From Trissonchulus latispiculum (Eukaryota; Nematoda; Enoplea; Enoplida; Ironidae), in the NCBI GenBank assembly GCA_030248195.1, contig JASAND010015622.1, positions 145,363-209,362 of the forward strand: 64,000 nucleotides of DNA. The letters are read 5' to 3'. Position 1 is the stretch's first letter, and each line of letters starts with the position of its first letter. This document shows, piece after piece, positions 1 through 12,059 of this stretch. Under the pieces are notes generated by a model that was not told the DNA's origin, did no database searches, and was given only the letters and a program-made list of their open reading frames with translations. The position numbers and the translations under genes were made by a program.

Positions 1-19
1 GGCAGTCACGGTTACTTTA

Positions 20-1363
20 ATGGACATTGCACAGATCCGTGCTTTGCTCCAGCAGAAATTCCCACAGTGGGCTCCATATGTCCGGATTGAGGACAATGAG
101 CCTTCACCGGACGGTGATAAACCGCTTGCGCGTGGGCCAAGAACTTGTTCGGCTACATGGCATTTCATTGCCATTAATAAGCCGCCCACGGAGGACTCGG
201 AAACATATTTGTTCATTACCGAGTATGCCTCCACTCGTGAGTTGGCCCAAGCTCAAGTGATGGGACACATCATTCCGGAGCTCACCCCCTATGACCACCT
301 TTTCTCCCGTCCTGGCTATAGGGCGTATAAGGACGTATATTACGCCGCTGCTGACACGATCAACAGAGGTGAGGCGGTCCGATATGCGTATGCTAACTGG
401 TACCAGCCTGGACTCGACGGGATAGTCGACGTCTCCGAAACGGACTTTGTCTTCCCCTATAAGGGAGAAGGCTTTGAGGTCTCTTTCATGCACCCCGTAC
501 CGGGTGGACTCACCCTACGGCAGCATGGGACCTTGCGGTTCCCGGACCCGGAACATGGGTACCAATTCCGCAAGTCGCATTACTATAAGAGATCTGACGT
601 CAAGCGTTATATTAACCATCATGGCAACACTCCTGGTCGCGTCCTAAAGGTGGAAGTCACCAGACGCTTGCGTGATCCCCCGGCCTCGCCTTGGCATAAT
701 GGCTGGAAGGCAGGTCACAATGTCCGGACCTTGTACCGCGTGCTCTGGGACTATTTCTATCAGTCACCAGCACTGCGGGCCTTTCTACTGGATAACATCC
801 TATGCCTGTCTGCGGAGGCAACTGGTGAGGAGTTCTGGGGCTTTAAACCCGCTATGCCCTCGTTCCAAGGGCTGCCTCCCGCATCGCTGGCGCAGGTTCC
901 GCCCCAGCAGTACCCTGACTTGTATTCACTGCAAAAGATCTTTCAGGGTCATAGTATCGCGGGTAACCTGTGGACGGAGTTGCTCCTATGGTTCACCCAA
1001 GGCGGTCCGCAAGATTTCTTCGCGGACTGGAAGACTAAGACTCGCCTAAGTCCACAGGAGCATGCGGACTTTCTGGAGGTGATCCGGATGCGCATGGAGA
1101 ATGCCGTCCATCACTACCAGACGGACGGGTTATGTCCGCCTTTCTTCGGCATTGTAGATCCGACGAAGCGCATGAGAGCAGCGGGATTGCGCCTCCCGGT
1201 CAATAGAACAGGCGTATACATTGAAGGCCTGGAACCTCCCGGCCAGAAGAACAACACGTACTGCCCTTGCGCTGGGCCTTTGCTATACGACCCGGCGCAT
1301 CCAGAGAAGGCCCAACAGCGGCTGTCTCTGGATAAGCACAGCCCCGTCATCAACGAGTACTAG
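20..1363 (+). CDS. GC-rich 447-aa ORF of unknown function, probably retroelement-encoded
   Basis: Open frame of 447 codons; the frame is also open from the ATG back to the window edge, so the true start may lie outside. I do not recognise the protein. It is soluble-looking, rich in aromatic residues, prolines and histidines, with no signal peptide or membrane segment, and has a Cys pair (CPC) near residue 418. Base composition is visibly more GC-rich than the AT-rich flanks, and codon usage differs from the receptor genes further on. It lies about 1.6 kb upstream of a purine-rich tract and LTR in the same orientation, the position of a last internal ORF (env-like or accessory) of an LTR element. 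That role is inferred from position only. A captured or foreign gene is an alternative. Confidence 0.6.
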   Translation: MDIAQIRALLQQKFPQWAPYVRIEDNEPSPDGDKPLARGPRTCSATWHFIAINKPPTEDSETYLFITEYASTRELAQAQVMGHIIPELTPYDHLFSRPGYRAYKDVYYAAADTINRGEAVRYAYANWYQPGLDGIVDVSETDFVFPYKGEGFEVSFMHPVPGGLTLRQHGTLRFPDPEHGYQFRKSHYYKRSDVKRYINHHGNTPGRVLKVEVTRRLRDPPASPWHNGWKAGHNVRTLYRVLWDYFYQSPALRAFLLDNILCLSAEATGEEFWGFKPAMPSFQGLPPASLAQVPPQQYPDLYSLQKIFQGHSIAGNLWTELLLWFTQGGPQDFFADWKTKTRLSPQEHADFLEVIRMRMENAVHHYQTDGLCPPFFGIVDPTKRMRAAGLRLPVNRTGVYIEGLEPPGQKNNTYCPCAGPLLYDPAHPEKAQQRLSLDKHSPVINEY

Positions 1364-2954
1364 GCATGGCGAAGCCTAGTACTCTCCCCTCCCGCCCGGC
1401 GATGGGTAGGATAAAGGTCCAGAACGGTGATGTTTTGTTGACCAGCTGGCTCCTTCCTATGGTAAAAATCTACGACGGAAGATCCTCATAGCCTCAACAT
1501 CGGCGGTGACGACGACTCAACAGTACCTCAATGAAGAAGCAACGGCGGATGTTGCCCCAATCATTGGTTGGTACCTACCAGTCCCCAACACTAATATCCT
1601 TCCTTTCTGATCCTAAGATCCATGACTACTCTAATATGACTTCACTTATGATCCTATTTATGATTCTCAAATACGATCCTCTATATTGACTCTACCTCAA
1701 CCTGGACTTTACCTTGTTCAATTATGCCATTCCTTCTTGTGACTGCCACTCTCTAACTGTGATTTACCCCCGATATGTGACTTTAATCCCGTCCCAGAAG
1801 AAAGAAGACACCGAAGAACAAGATTGGATACGATAGAGACGTTAGGTGTCATATGTAATATGTATGAAACTGGTATTTTTGTGTTTTTAGTCATTTTTTA
1901 GTCATAATATTTTGCTTTAATCATTCCTACCAAAGTTTTATCTCTTATCTCAAAACGATCTAATTTTATTTACTTACCTTTTAAAACGATCTCTCTAACT
2001 ACTAAAATTTTACCTTTCCATGCATTCTTATCTAAACTCTAGATTCCTTATTTTAATTCTAATATTTTAAATAGATTTAATTCTTATCTAATCTTTTAAA
2101 ATGGAGTAAATTCTACCTAACCAAGCCTTCCTAAAAAGTCTAGCCATAATAAACACGGGTGATTTTTGTGTCTTGTGTATATATCATGTACCTTGTATTT
2201 GTTCTTGTGTTGCTTGTGCTTTGCGAAAATTTTCTAAAAAGTACCAAAAACTTAACCCATAAGTTTAACCAAAATTTTCTAGTTGTCCAAAATTTCTTGC
2301 TACTAGTTCAGTGAGGCGTCCGGGGATGGACACAAAGGTCCTACTTAATTCCCTTTCGTACGGTCACCACACCTTAACTTAAAATTCTACTTTTGCGGGC
2401 GCAAATGGTAGTTGTCCCAACGAACCCTGCCCCTAAAATTACGCTTACCAAACTGGAGGGGTCGGCGGCATATGCCTCCCTACCATCTGATAGTCGTGTA
2501 GCCATGGGTACTGTACCGGCATCGTAGTCTCTTCGTGAGTCTGCGCCCACCATCGAGGTGATTCGATGTCGTGAAGCGAGCGCTCCCTTGTCTCAGGGTG
2601 ATCTCGCTATGCCGCGCAATGGCACCCTATCCGGTCCTTTTAATTTGTAAAATTTTCGCGCTAATTCCAGCTGACTGCATAGCTGACGGTCCTCTGGCGC
2701 TCCACCCGTGGTTGACCTTAGCCCAGGCGCCTGTGTAGTTGGATCCGGGGATGGTTCCATACCTGCTTTGCCTCGCAAAATTTTTTTTCTAATTACGTTT
2801 CTACTACTCGTTTCGACTACTTATTTCCAATTGGCCTTTTTTCTCTATTTTTCTTACTTGTTTTTCTCCATACGCATGGCCGTACTCCTCTTTCTTGTTT
2901 CAAAAAATTTCTTTCCGGTTTCAAAATTGGGTTTCCCGCCGGTTCCCTCTTAGG
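1364..2954 (+). other. Long non-coding internal region of the retroelement
   Basis: No convincing ORF. AT-rich stretches (1840-2290) alternate with GC-richer blocks (2290-2760). It connects the 447-aa ORF to the purine tract at 2955, so it is probably the 3' untranslated internal region of the same element. Confidence 0.4.
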
Positions 2955-2980
2955 GGCTCGGGCGGTAAGCCCTGGGGACA
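2955..2980 (+). promoter_or_regulatory. Conserved stem motif plus purine-rich tract before an LTR
   Basis: Contains GCTCGGGCGGTAAGCCCTGG followed by GGGAC. GGGCT and AGCCC can pair around a short loop. The same motif occurs at 36559-36583, again immediately before an LTR that begins TGTA. Position fits the polypurine tract that primes plus-strand DNA synthesis in LTR elements; the stem part has no assigned role. Confidence 0.55.
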
Positions 2981-3871
2981 TGTACAGTAGGGCGGTGATG
3001 CCCTACTGTCATATTTTATTATTATTTAAAAAAGATTCTTCATCTAAAATTAGTCCGAACTTATGTACCTTGTTTTTGTCAAAATGGCCCCGATAGCTCA
3101 TAATTTGGATTTGAAATAACGTAATTGTATGCCTTTTTGCAAAGATAGATCAGCAATGTGTCTAGTTTGGTTTCGAAATTCTCTCAAAAGTCTATTCAAA
3201 ATTTGATTGGCTGGAGGCCTGTCACGTGATTTAGTAATCACTATGGCGGCCTCCAGCATCTTTCTATTCAGTCTTTGTTCTTCTTTCGCCGTGACTAGTG
3301 GCATTTTCGCTCTGTATTCTTTTACCCGAAATTTTATGACATCGTGTCTTTCTGGTTTCGCTTGGGGTCCCCTCGTGTCTTTGAACGTCGGAGCAGACTA
3401 GTAAAAGACCTCCTAATCTGGCGATAGGTTGGGTGGGGGACGCCCAACTCAACTATTTTACGTGCGCCTGCATTTCATATTTATATTTGTCCAATTTTCT
3501 ATGCTCTATACATATTCCTTGCCAATTCCTGGAAATATTCTGTAAGTGCCAGTCGTCTCCTACTATTTCTGTAAGTTCCCCCCTCCAATTTTATATTAAA
3601 TATTGTAATACGGCCACTTGGCCTTGTGTAATTTAGCTAAGTTTGGTTGCTTCAGTTCGGTAAGTAGGGACTTTAGGGTCTAGTTTCTGGGTAATTTAGT
3701 GGGGTTGAGTCTAAGTTTCACAAATTATTTGGTGCATTTTAATTGGCGAGGCTTGTCGAGGTTGGCCTGGAATCTCCCAGTCCAGGTTGCGTATCCAGCC
3801 TTCATCGCACAGCACCCCAGTAAAGTGGTTTGGTCGCCCATCTATCTATTCCTTGGGGCCAAAACTTTACA
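2981..3871 (+). repeat. 3' LTR, family 1
   Basis: Starts TGTACAGTAGGG directly after the purine tract and ends near AACTTTACA, giving TGTA...TACA ends. The last ~150 bp (GGCGAGGCTTG...CTGGAATCTCCCAGTCCAGG) has the same layout as the end of the family-2 LTR at 36584-37743. The right edge could instead be at about 3880. No 5' partner is in the window, so the boundaries come from comparison with family 2. Confidence 0.55.
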
Positions 3872-3895
3872 GCCACATCAGTGAATAGGTGGTAA

Positions 3896-4743
3896 CAAGA
3901 TAGTAAAATTGGCGACATCTTAAGAGATTGACAAAATAGTTATCTTGCCAAAATTGTCCAGTCCAATTGTCCCGTCCAAAATCTTACCAGTTTCAGTATG
4001 GTATGTGGTTTCAATTTGGGAATAATGAAAGTCATTAGTATACCCTGTTCCTGAGTTTAATGCAAGGGGGCTTTCACAAAAATCTAACACTGGCCATTGA
4101 TTTCTTTATTGTTGCTGAAATTGTATTTGTAACAGAAAATGCACAGAATTTGCATTATTGCAAAAGTAACTAAGTATATAACAGATATTATAATACGTCA
4201 TGATTATGAAAATTACTGACTTGAACTCAGACTAAAAAAGACTGGCATTCTTAGAAAGACTGAAAAATAATGTATGTGCATATTGAACTAATTTTGTGAG
4301 ATTGGTCTTGTCGGTTAAATAGTTATAAATTTTTGTATTTTCCGCAGTTAACTTTGAAATAATAGATTAAAATGTATTCTCCTATGCAATTTTTAACTTT
4401 AGCATTTCCATGATAAATATTATTTCAGCAGTAATACAGAGCAATATGGATAGTATTTAATTTTTGCGAAAGTTCCCCCCTTGCATTAACCTCGTTAAAC
4501 TGCATAAAACAGGGTATAGCAATGACTGTCTTTGTTTCCAAATTGAAGACACCTTTCATACTGAAACTTGTAAGATGACCATCTTGCTAAATTCTAGTAA
4601 GATTACTATCTTACCAACAATTTTGGCAAAATAGTAATCTTGCAAAATTTCGTGGCAAAATATCAATCTTGCTAAAATTTTAAGAATATAAGATCTTGCC
4701 AAACTCTTAGTAAGATAACTATATTGCCAATTTTACTATCTTG
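3896..4743. mobile_element. Foldback/MITE-like element with long imperfect inverted arms
   Basis: Left end CAAGATAGTAAAATTGGC is the reverse complement of the right end at 4726-4743. Inverted similarity continues inward for about 200-270 bp on each side (for example the GGGTATA/TATACCC blocks near 4045 and 4515) around an AT-rich centre. No ORF. It sits just beyond the LTR end. I could not identify a clear target duplication. Confidence 0.65.
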
Positions 4744-5118
4744 CTGCGACAAATATACAAAGATTTCAAATTGTAATGTTGTAAAGCAACTGACTTTTTA
4801 TCTAAAGTGAAACTTTAACCGCTAAAACTTGAAAGCACTAATTAATGCAAATCAAAATTACTTTCTTGGATATTTATTCAATGGTGTGTCAAATTCAATT
4901 ATTGCGCGCAATTAATAAGATAAGTTGAAAGTTTGTGAAAGTTTGGTAATCAAGCCGAAATTTACATATCTCCACTAATAAATAAATTAGTAAACGTGGG
5001 TTGGTAGACCAGTTCGTGGTGCATAAACATTCGTGGTCCGCATTCTGCACAAGGAAAAGTTTTTTGTAAAGGTTGGAGCTAAAATTTAGTACGTTGTTTG
5101 TGTTTTGATTCACTTTGT
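4744..5118. other. AT-rich stretch, no feature seen
   Basis: No ORF with coding character, no repeat shared with the rest of the window. Confidence 0.5.
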
Positions 5119-5330
5119 TTTCAAACTAACTAACTGTCTATCCTTAAATGATCGGTAAATAGATACCACTGCTGTGCTAATGGTAACAGGAGTCTGTGCT
5201 CTTTCATTAGCCTGAGGACTGCCCCCTTCCACAGATGTAGAAAAGATTAGAGTTGTCACTCCTAGCACCCGGCTGCGAATCCGGAGATAAGCACCGGCAC
5301 CCTGCAACAAGGCTTTCACAAATCTCCTTG
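5119..5330 (+). repeat. SINE body fragment, copy 1
   Basis: Shares with 5360-5620 and 47740-47905 the sequence order CTATCCTTAA...GGTCGGTAAAT...ACAGGAG...CCTTCCAC...TCCGGGGATGAGCACCG. This copy lacks a recognisable tRNA-like head. It is the most diverged of the three. Confidence 0.6.
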
Positions 5331-5359
5331 AACAAGGGACTAAGCACATATTGGTTCGC

Positions 5360-5625
5360 CGTGGGCTCTAGCCAACCCAGCTATCCATCCTTAATTGGTC
5401 GGTAAATGGATACCACTTATGTGGGAAGGTAACAGGAGACTGTGTAGGCATCTGCCCTGAGGAGCTGGCCCCTCCTCCACAGTTGCAGGTATCGTCAGAG
5501 GTAGCACTTCTGGCTCTAGTGGCTTGTAATCGGGGATGAGCACCGACGCCCTGTATATTCTAGCATGAGGATAGGAGTTACTCCGGGGGTCCTTTACCTT
5601 TACCTTACCGGCACCCTACAACGTA
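5360..5625 (+). repeat. SINE body fragment, copy 2
   Basis: Begins with TTCGCCGTGGGCTCTAGCCAA, close to the junction TCGGCTCTAGCCAATCC in the full copy at 47663, then follows the same body. The head is absent, so it is 5'-truncated. It lies in tandem with copy 1. Confidence 0.6.
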
Positions 5626-5740
5626 GGTTGGAATCTTCCTCAGGGCTCTAAGGGGGGGCTAAAGGTCCAGCAATGTTATTGGAATCGGTGCATTACGGTG
5701 GAGAAAATAATGACCAGTGCTATAGTTGCACTTATTTTAG

Positions 5741-5856
5741 ATTCTCTTCTTTTTGTCCATCGGAGTCTTGAGCGAACCATAGATCATATCCTCATCAGAG
5801 GGAACGATTCGTCAACGGACCGGGATGACTCACACATGTGGGAAGTTGAACTTAAG
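5741..5856 (+). CDS. Weak candidate internal exon
   Basis: An open frame preceded by a good acceptor (TTATTTTAG at 5732-5740) and followed by a consensus donor (AAG|GTAAGT at 5854-5862). It would encode about 38 residues, acidic and basic mixed, with no recognisable domain. No partner exon was identified. It may be chance. Confidence 0.22.
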
Positions 5857-5883
5857 GTAAGTAAATCATCAACTATTGTATAA

Positions 5884-6190
5884 TAGTGCATGCTGTGAAT
5901 ATTATTGCTATTATATAGCTGTAGTTTGAAGATTAATTTAGGTCAAATAAATTATATTGGCTTCGTAGTTTAGCGTTGAATATCGTAGTCATTGAAACTA
6001 AACTTTTTGTATCAAATCCAATGAGGCTTCGCTATAGAATTGCTCTGAACTGAAGTTTCTAAGCTTTCAGTTAAACCCAGCCTTTTAGTGCTCAATTAAT
6101 CAGCTTCTTTGACACAATCCAGAATGAAGACACCGATCAAATTTGTTAAGCAAAACGTGCAAATTATTAAGAATTTTATTGCTTTGAAAT
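5884..6190. other. AT-rich stretch, no feature seen
   Basis: No ORF or repeat supported. Confidence 0.4.
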
Positions 6191-6194
6191 TGTG

Positions 6195-6605
6195 CCCGGG
6201 ACGTTGGATAAAAACCATGTACTAAGCATGCTCAGTGCGTCGGGACCCGCTCTCCAACCGTAACTTCCGGGGCCCCACTTTGCCTAATTATACTGTTTCA
6301 TATAAATTCTTGTCTGCTCTAATTAGCCTGAGACTTACAGTAGATAATGTATGAGTTATTTTAATTAATTATAACTATAATTAGGTAAGTCCAATTAAAA
6401 AACTAATTTGTTCAACTAAACTGACCAACTAAGCATTTTTCTGCTTTTTTCAATGATATAAAAATTGTTGCATAATATAAGAATTCGTAGGACTGTAATC
6501 TGCAACAATTTTTTATAAACATTGGAAAGAGCGAGAACAAAGTTGTCGAATTAGTTTTTGATTGGACTAACCTAGTTAAAGTTATATTTAAATAATTAAA
6601 ATAAC
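6195..6605. mobile_element. Decayed copy of the foldback found at 28252-28916
   Basis: Shares in order CGGGACC, AACTTCCGGGG, CCCACTTTGC, TTTCATATAA, TGTCTGCT, TTAGCCTGAGACTTACAGTAG, then TCAATGATATAAAAATTGTT and the start of the right arm. The outer arm ends are missing or diverged. Confidence 0.65.
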
Positions 6606-7258
6606 GGATCAATTGAACTCTATCCCCCCAGCTAGTTTCGGAGGGATAAACTACAACTGGGGTCGGTAATCAAAATAAGTGTAAAAGAGAAACGGCTGTG
6701 TGTCGTTTCTCCCACGTTTTACTACTGGAATTTGGGAGAATTATTAATCACCTGCCACTTAGCTCAGCATGATTTCTGTACAGTTAATTCTCATCTTCAA
6801 ACGTATCTACCGCATACCCTTCATACGTTATAAAAGTATTGTTACAGTACTTTAATGGCTTAATGGTTATACTTTAATTCTGTGTGTACAAAACTATCAA
6901 ATTTTACAATTTTTATAAATTTATAAAGTTTTTTAAATAAATTCTGTGATTTTATGATAAATTCTGTGATTTTATAGTAATTTCAGTGATTTTCCGTTAG
7001 ACTTTGTGAGAGTCGTGACATTTGATATTATTTTGTGAAACAATATTACAAAGCGTTTCTGACAAATACGCTGACATTTGGTATTATTTTCTAAAACACG
7101 GTATACTTGACGTCCTCTTAGTAGTCATTAGAAGTTGTTCTATCAGAAAATTAATGTAATTAGAAAAGGGCCGCCATTTGTTGAAAACTTGCTTCTGGGG
7201 GTTGCATGGTGTAAATTTTTGATTATATACAGCACTCCTGTGCACCCTTACCAAATGG
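6606..7258. other. AT-rich stretch, no gene seen
   Basis: Two tandem pieces reading TAAATTCTGTGATTTTAT occur at about 6938-6975, a short local duplication. Nothing else supported. Confidence 0.4.
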
Positions 7259-7281
7259 TATATATATATATATATATATAT
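7259..7281. repeat. (TA)n microsatellite
   Basis: About eleven TA units in a row, at the left edge of the first long repeat copy. Confidence 0.9.
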
Positions 7282-7283
7282 GC

Positions 7284-10200
7284 ATTTTGTCTGATTTTCT
7301 TCAAAATTTTCAAGTTTGGATGTGTATTTCTCTCGAACGGAAAGATAAAACGCGAAACCATGGAAATTAGCCCTCGGCAATTGTCCCAAAAATGCGTGTC
7401 TAAAGCCGTTTTCTAATTGGTTGCATGAGTTGAGAGAAATCCGTGTTCAAAACAGTCTGTTGCGATTTTCAAAATTTCACATTTTCGTTGCTATGCGTAG
7501 GCATCAATGCCGCAGGGAGCTCTCCGTTGGGCATAACATGTGCTTTAGGACTACTAATATGGGAAATATTTGACCGACGGACCAACGCTGTTGAAATTGT
7601 CGAAATCTTGCGATATTTGAGTTTTCGAAAAATGGCCAGTTGTACACCTCGAAAACCAATTTTCGCTGGTATCTCTTAAACCGTAAGGAGTCGAAGAATA
7701 CTCTCAAGAGCAAATTTGTAGGTCTTGCTGAGGCGATACGAATGATTATAAGTTTGCCCGTGTAGGATACCCACAGTGCAAGTTATTGCGGATAAAAGCA
7801 AATTTCTGCAAAACTCAAATTTTCACGCCGCGAATTTTCTAAAATCTTCTCTAGGCAAAATGATGTAATTGTAGCAAATTTGAATTAATTTTAACGACAA
7901 TTGCGCTTTTAAAACCCAAAAATACACGAACCCGATCCAGCACCTTAAGCCAGCAGCTAACCGACGACTTTCGCTCGCTGGCCAGCCGGCCGGGGCGGGA
8001 CCACCTGCCGGGATACAAATCAACAGTCAGAAATTTACAATTTAAAGTAATTGGGCTTAAAATGAACTCCAAATCTAGATGTGCTAAAAAGCAGAAACTA
8101 GGCCTAAACTGCGCCACGCTAAATTAACTAACTCACTGTTAACTTCTCTTACTATAGCTGGAATACTAAAAAACTTGCTTAATTCATAACAAGTTATAGT
8201 TTTATTTGACGACAATAATCAAAACACTCTCGGGCTCTCGACGTTTGATGATTCCCTAAGAAACAAGTCTGAAATGATTTAAAAAGGGATGTCTCTCTGT
8301 CTCTCTCAATTATTCAATTATGAAACCTATTTCGAATATGCTACACACAAGTTAGTATTACGCTAGCTACTGTCAGTGAATTGGGCTTATTTAAAAAGTT
8401 TGGGTCTGTACAATCCTCAGTTACCAGGAAACCTTCGAATTTAATCATTTAAACCTTTTAATCAAAAGTTACGGTGAGTGCAAGGTTCAGAGACTGGGTG
8501 ACCCAATCACCCTCCGGGTGACTATATTTTGTGCTAAAATGAAATTAGTTGTTGCTGGCTGGGTCCGCCTCAACTAATGTGGACAGGCGTTCCTATTTTC
8601 AAACAACTTAACCAACAGGTCTCTAGTTCCCAGAAGCCTCACAAGCCTCGCAACTGAAAATTACACCCTGAAAAGAAAAAAAACACACGGGCAATAATAG
8701 TGTAATCTTTTGATTTGCAAATAGCCAGGTTTGTATTTACTAGTTGTTGAATCATGATTGTTCTTGTTTGTTTGTTCTGGTTTACGTACGAATTGTAGTT
8801 AAGCATTAATTGTAAATTACCCTACGGGAATTGTAAATGTGCGAGTCAGAAATTGTACAGTTTCGTTTGCTTTTGCAATTGACACTAAAAAGGAACAAAA
8901 ACTTCAATAGGTAATGAGTATGTAGTTCGTCTTGTCAGTAACTTGTGGTTTTATAAATTGTAATTGTAGTTTTATTCATTGTTAGTGAAGCGAATCCGTT
9001 CACCATTAATTGAGATTGAGATTAGTTAGTTTTTGACCCCTTTAATTTTGTATCATCAATCATATGGGGTTCATTCACAGGTCCCCTCCCCTGAGTTTGT
9101 GTGAACGTGTAATGTCCAGCCTGAGTGTCTGTGAGCGTGTGTACACGTGTGTAAGGTTCTCTGCCTTTTCCCGTCATCTTAGTTCTCACTCACTAAGAAG
9201 TAACACGTGTAGACTAGACAGAGGGGAACCCCTCTAAAATTAAGGCACAAGTCACCCCTGAAAGAAAGAAACAGAGAAGTTAGCAATTAAGATTAACAAA
9301 CGAAATATATTAAGACGTTAGCTAAGTTTTAAACTAGGTAGAGGTTCATTTAGCGCAGGTACGGCTCTATTTCATCTTGGGCTTCTAGGCCAACTGTTCG
9401 CATTACGACTCTCCTCTTTGCTTCTCATTTCCATCGGCTTCTCTTTCGCCTTCGCGCCTGTTTGCAAATAATATTGACGTCTTTAGAAACGAAACTCAGG
9501 ACAAAGGTCCTTCAAAACAAAAACGCCATAAAGTTTAGGGCCAGGGCTGCTGAGGTACTTTGGGCCACACAAAAACGGACCCAAAGTCATAAAAAATTAC
9601 GTAACCCGAGTGATGGATTGCTCAGGTGCAAAGTCAAAAGAAGGAGGCTGTGTCCTCCCTTTCAAACCAGCCAATGACAGAACGCAATCATGAAAGTAGC
9701 CAATCATCGAAAGATGATTGCAAAAGACAGGGGGATGAAAGTTAACGTGAGACCAAAATTTGCAGTTTCCAGTCAGTCTGTGATTCTGGGGTTCTAGCGG
9801 ATGGCCGCTCTCATTTCGAGTCCTTGGGGGAGAATCACAGACACCCCTTGAGTTGTTCTGTTGGGAGAGGCTCTGTTTCTCCCCTTCTAGGATACCTCCC
9901 TCAAACATTTTTCCACTTCTTGGAACCTTAGGTTGGGATTGTGGGTGCTCCTGGGGGGAATGGTTCGCCTAAAATGGATTGGCTTTAGAAGCCTCTTTCG
10001 AATTTCTCCCTCTAGGTTGAGCTGCCCCTCCCCCTTTAGGTATTTTATAATATTTGTAAGTGCGAGTTCTAAAATACCTAATTGGACCTCGAGTCCCCTA
10101 TTCGAAAGATATTGTTGAAATCGGGCTCTCGCCGCCCTAGACTATTGATTGACAATTTTATCGTTGCTTTCATGTTTGTGTGCTAATATCGGCAGATATT

Positions 10201-12017
10201 AGCTGGATTTCCCTAGATTTAGTGGGAAGGAAATCTAGGATAGGTCATTGGTGGGGGATTTCTGATGGAAATCCCCTCTACAAAAAATCTCTTTCAAAAT
10301 CACTCAAAAAATCCACTTTTAGCCAGTTTACTGACCGTTTTTCCAGTGTTTTTAAAGCTGATTCTTGGGCCTGGAATTCAGACCATTATTTTCAAATTAA
10401 CCCCTTTCTAGAACTTTATCTAAAAATCCTAGCAATTGCTGAGTTTTTGGTTTCTAATTCTAAAAGATACGCGCAATTCTACCCCTTCTCGAAATCCAGT
10501 TAATACTGCTGAGTCCGTGTTAAAACCGTCAGGTTTTAATCCATTTGATTCAGTTCTAGCGAGTGCCGCCTTCGGGCCTCTGATCTCTGTTCCGCCTCGC
10601 TGCTCTTCTCGATTCGCTTCTCTGCTGCTCCGTGTTCCGTTGTTTCTCCGGATCCCGTACGTCTACCTGCTGCACTGCTCCTGGACATCAGCTGCTCCCT
10701 GTTCTCTTCCTGCTCTACCATCCAGTGTGAGAATCCCCGGATTCCCCTGGCCTCTCCTCCCTGGTTCTTGTCACGCGCTGCTCTGTCCGGATCGCCTGGA
10801 ATTCAGCCTGTTCCCGTCAGTTTGCTGAGTTTTTACCCTTGCCTTAGATTCTTTGCTGAGAGCCACCCTTGGGCTTAGGGACACACCTCGAGAACTCTAG
10901 GACTGTCATATTGGGATTTGGAGTGTGGGTTGGATGTTAAGTTTGTCCTGTTGAAGAAGCCGAAGATCTTTTACCAAATCTTTAACTTTCAACTGTTTGC
11001 CTTTAAAACGTCTGCTATCTTTTTGTCTAAAAGTTTTTGTTCTTTGATCTGCTCTGTTTTTGCCTGTTCTACCAAATCTGCTCAAATTCTCTCTCTAAAG
11101 TTCAAGCAACGTTTAAAAAGTTACAGGTCGTCCTCTTAGCAGAGGATAGAATAGTTATTGGTTTTCTGCTGGTGCGTATTGCTGGTAACTATTCGTGTCC
11201 TGGAACGGGTGGACTTGTGCACACTTTTCAGGTACATATAGGGAGCATATAGGGAACTTCCCCCCTCGACCCCGAGAATCAAATCATTGTGTGACTGCGA
11301 ATCAATTCGCAGTCTGAGTAACGGGTACTGTTTGTGCAAGAGTGCGTGTGCGAGTGTACGTGTGGCAACCAGTAGGCTAAAATACTAATCTAACCAAAAT
11401 TTTCTTAGGTTTCAGCTCGAGTTCTTCTGCTAAGATTCGGAGTAGGGACCTGTGACTGATCGTAACTTTGGGTCTAGTTGTTAGGCGGTGAACGGATTGC
11501 ATTTGTATCAGTTCTTGCAATAGGGTTGTAGTACAGTTGATCTTGTGTGTGTGCTGCTTGATATAAAGATAAATTAACACAGTAAATAGTTCATTAGGAT
11601 CAGAACTTAAGTCGCTGTAGTTGATACTAGGGTGGATAGGAAACTGCTGAGTAAACGACATCTAGAAAAAATAGATCAGTCTGGAGCCCATCGAGTTTGT
11701 CTACGGCGACGCTGACCAACGAAGGAAGTCTTAGTGATATTAGTGAGCCTGAGAGCCAACTGAATCTGCCATTTCATCAGTGTCCTGAGTGCCACAACCA
11801 GTACAGTTTTAGGATACTCTTCCTAGTTCACGAGGGTTGTTCTCTAATTGAGCCTGAGCATTCGAAGGTCACGTTCTATTGCAACTGTTCGCAGCCGTGC
11901 GATCGTGCTGAGATTGAAGCTTGGACTGTTGATAGTGAGCCCGAAGAAAGCCCTCATACGGAGCCTTGGTCTTGCATTTTCGAGTGTGACGGTTGTTCCG
12001 ACTTTCTGCATGATCTT
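7284..12017 (+). mobile_element. Long interspersed repeat, copy 1 (unclassified, ~4.7 kb)
   Basis: Nearly identical over several kilobases to 19735-24613 in the same orientation. The copies are colinear except for a replaced segment here at 7926-8242, where copy 2 has unrelated sequence at 20402-20908. It has a GC-rich block near 10550-10830, a TGGCAACCAGTAGG string at 11367-11380 that could serve as a primer-binding-site-like sequence, and a cysteine-rich ORF at the 3' end. No reverse transcriptase or transposase is visible. A 5' end of a large LTR element is one possible reading; a duplicated chromosomal segment is another. Confidence 0.75.
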
Positions 12018-12059
12018 GGTATGAATGACGAAATCTTGACAAAATTTCAGGAGAAGTAA
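11697..12059 (+). pseudogene. Cysteine-rich ORF in repeat copy 1, disrupted version
   Basis: Open frame of about 120 codons without ATG (first codon TTG). It contains one C-x2-C module followed by CNC and PC motifs, then an acidic linker and the start of a second C-x2-C module. Against copy 2 there is a one-base insertion near 11725 that breaks the acidic N-terminal part. The second module is cut at about 12017, where the repeat ends and unrelated sequence supplies the last residues and the stop. It is best read as a broken copy of the ORF at 24287-24709. Confidence 0.5.

Noticed and set aside
7926..8242. CG-rich block in repeat copy 1 as a gene start or CpG island
   Set aside because: It is short, bounded by loss of similarity to copy 2, and carries no supported exon; a replaced segment is the simpler reading.
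10436..10828. 130-codon ORF in the GC-rich part of the long repeat
   Set aside because: Copy 2 keeps the DNA but has indels that alter the frame end, and there is no domain; no sign of coding constraint.
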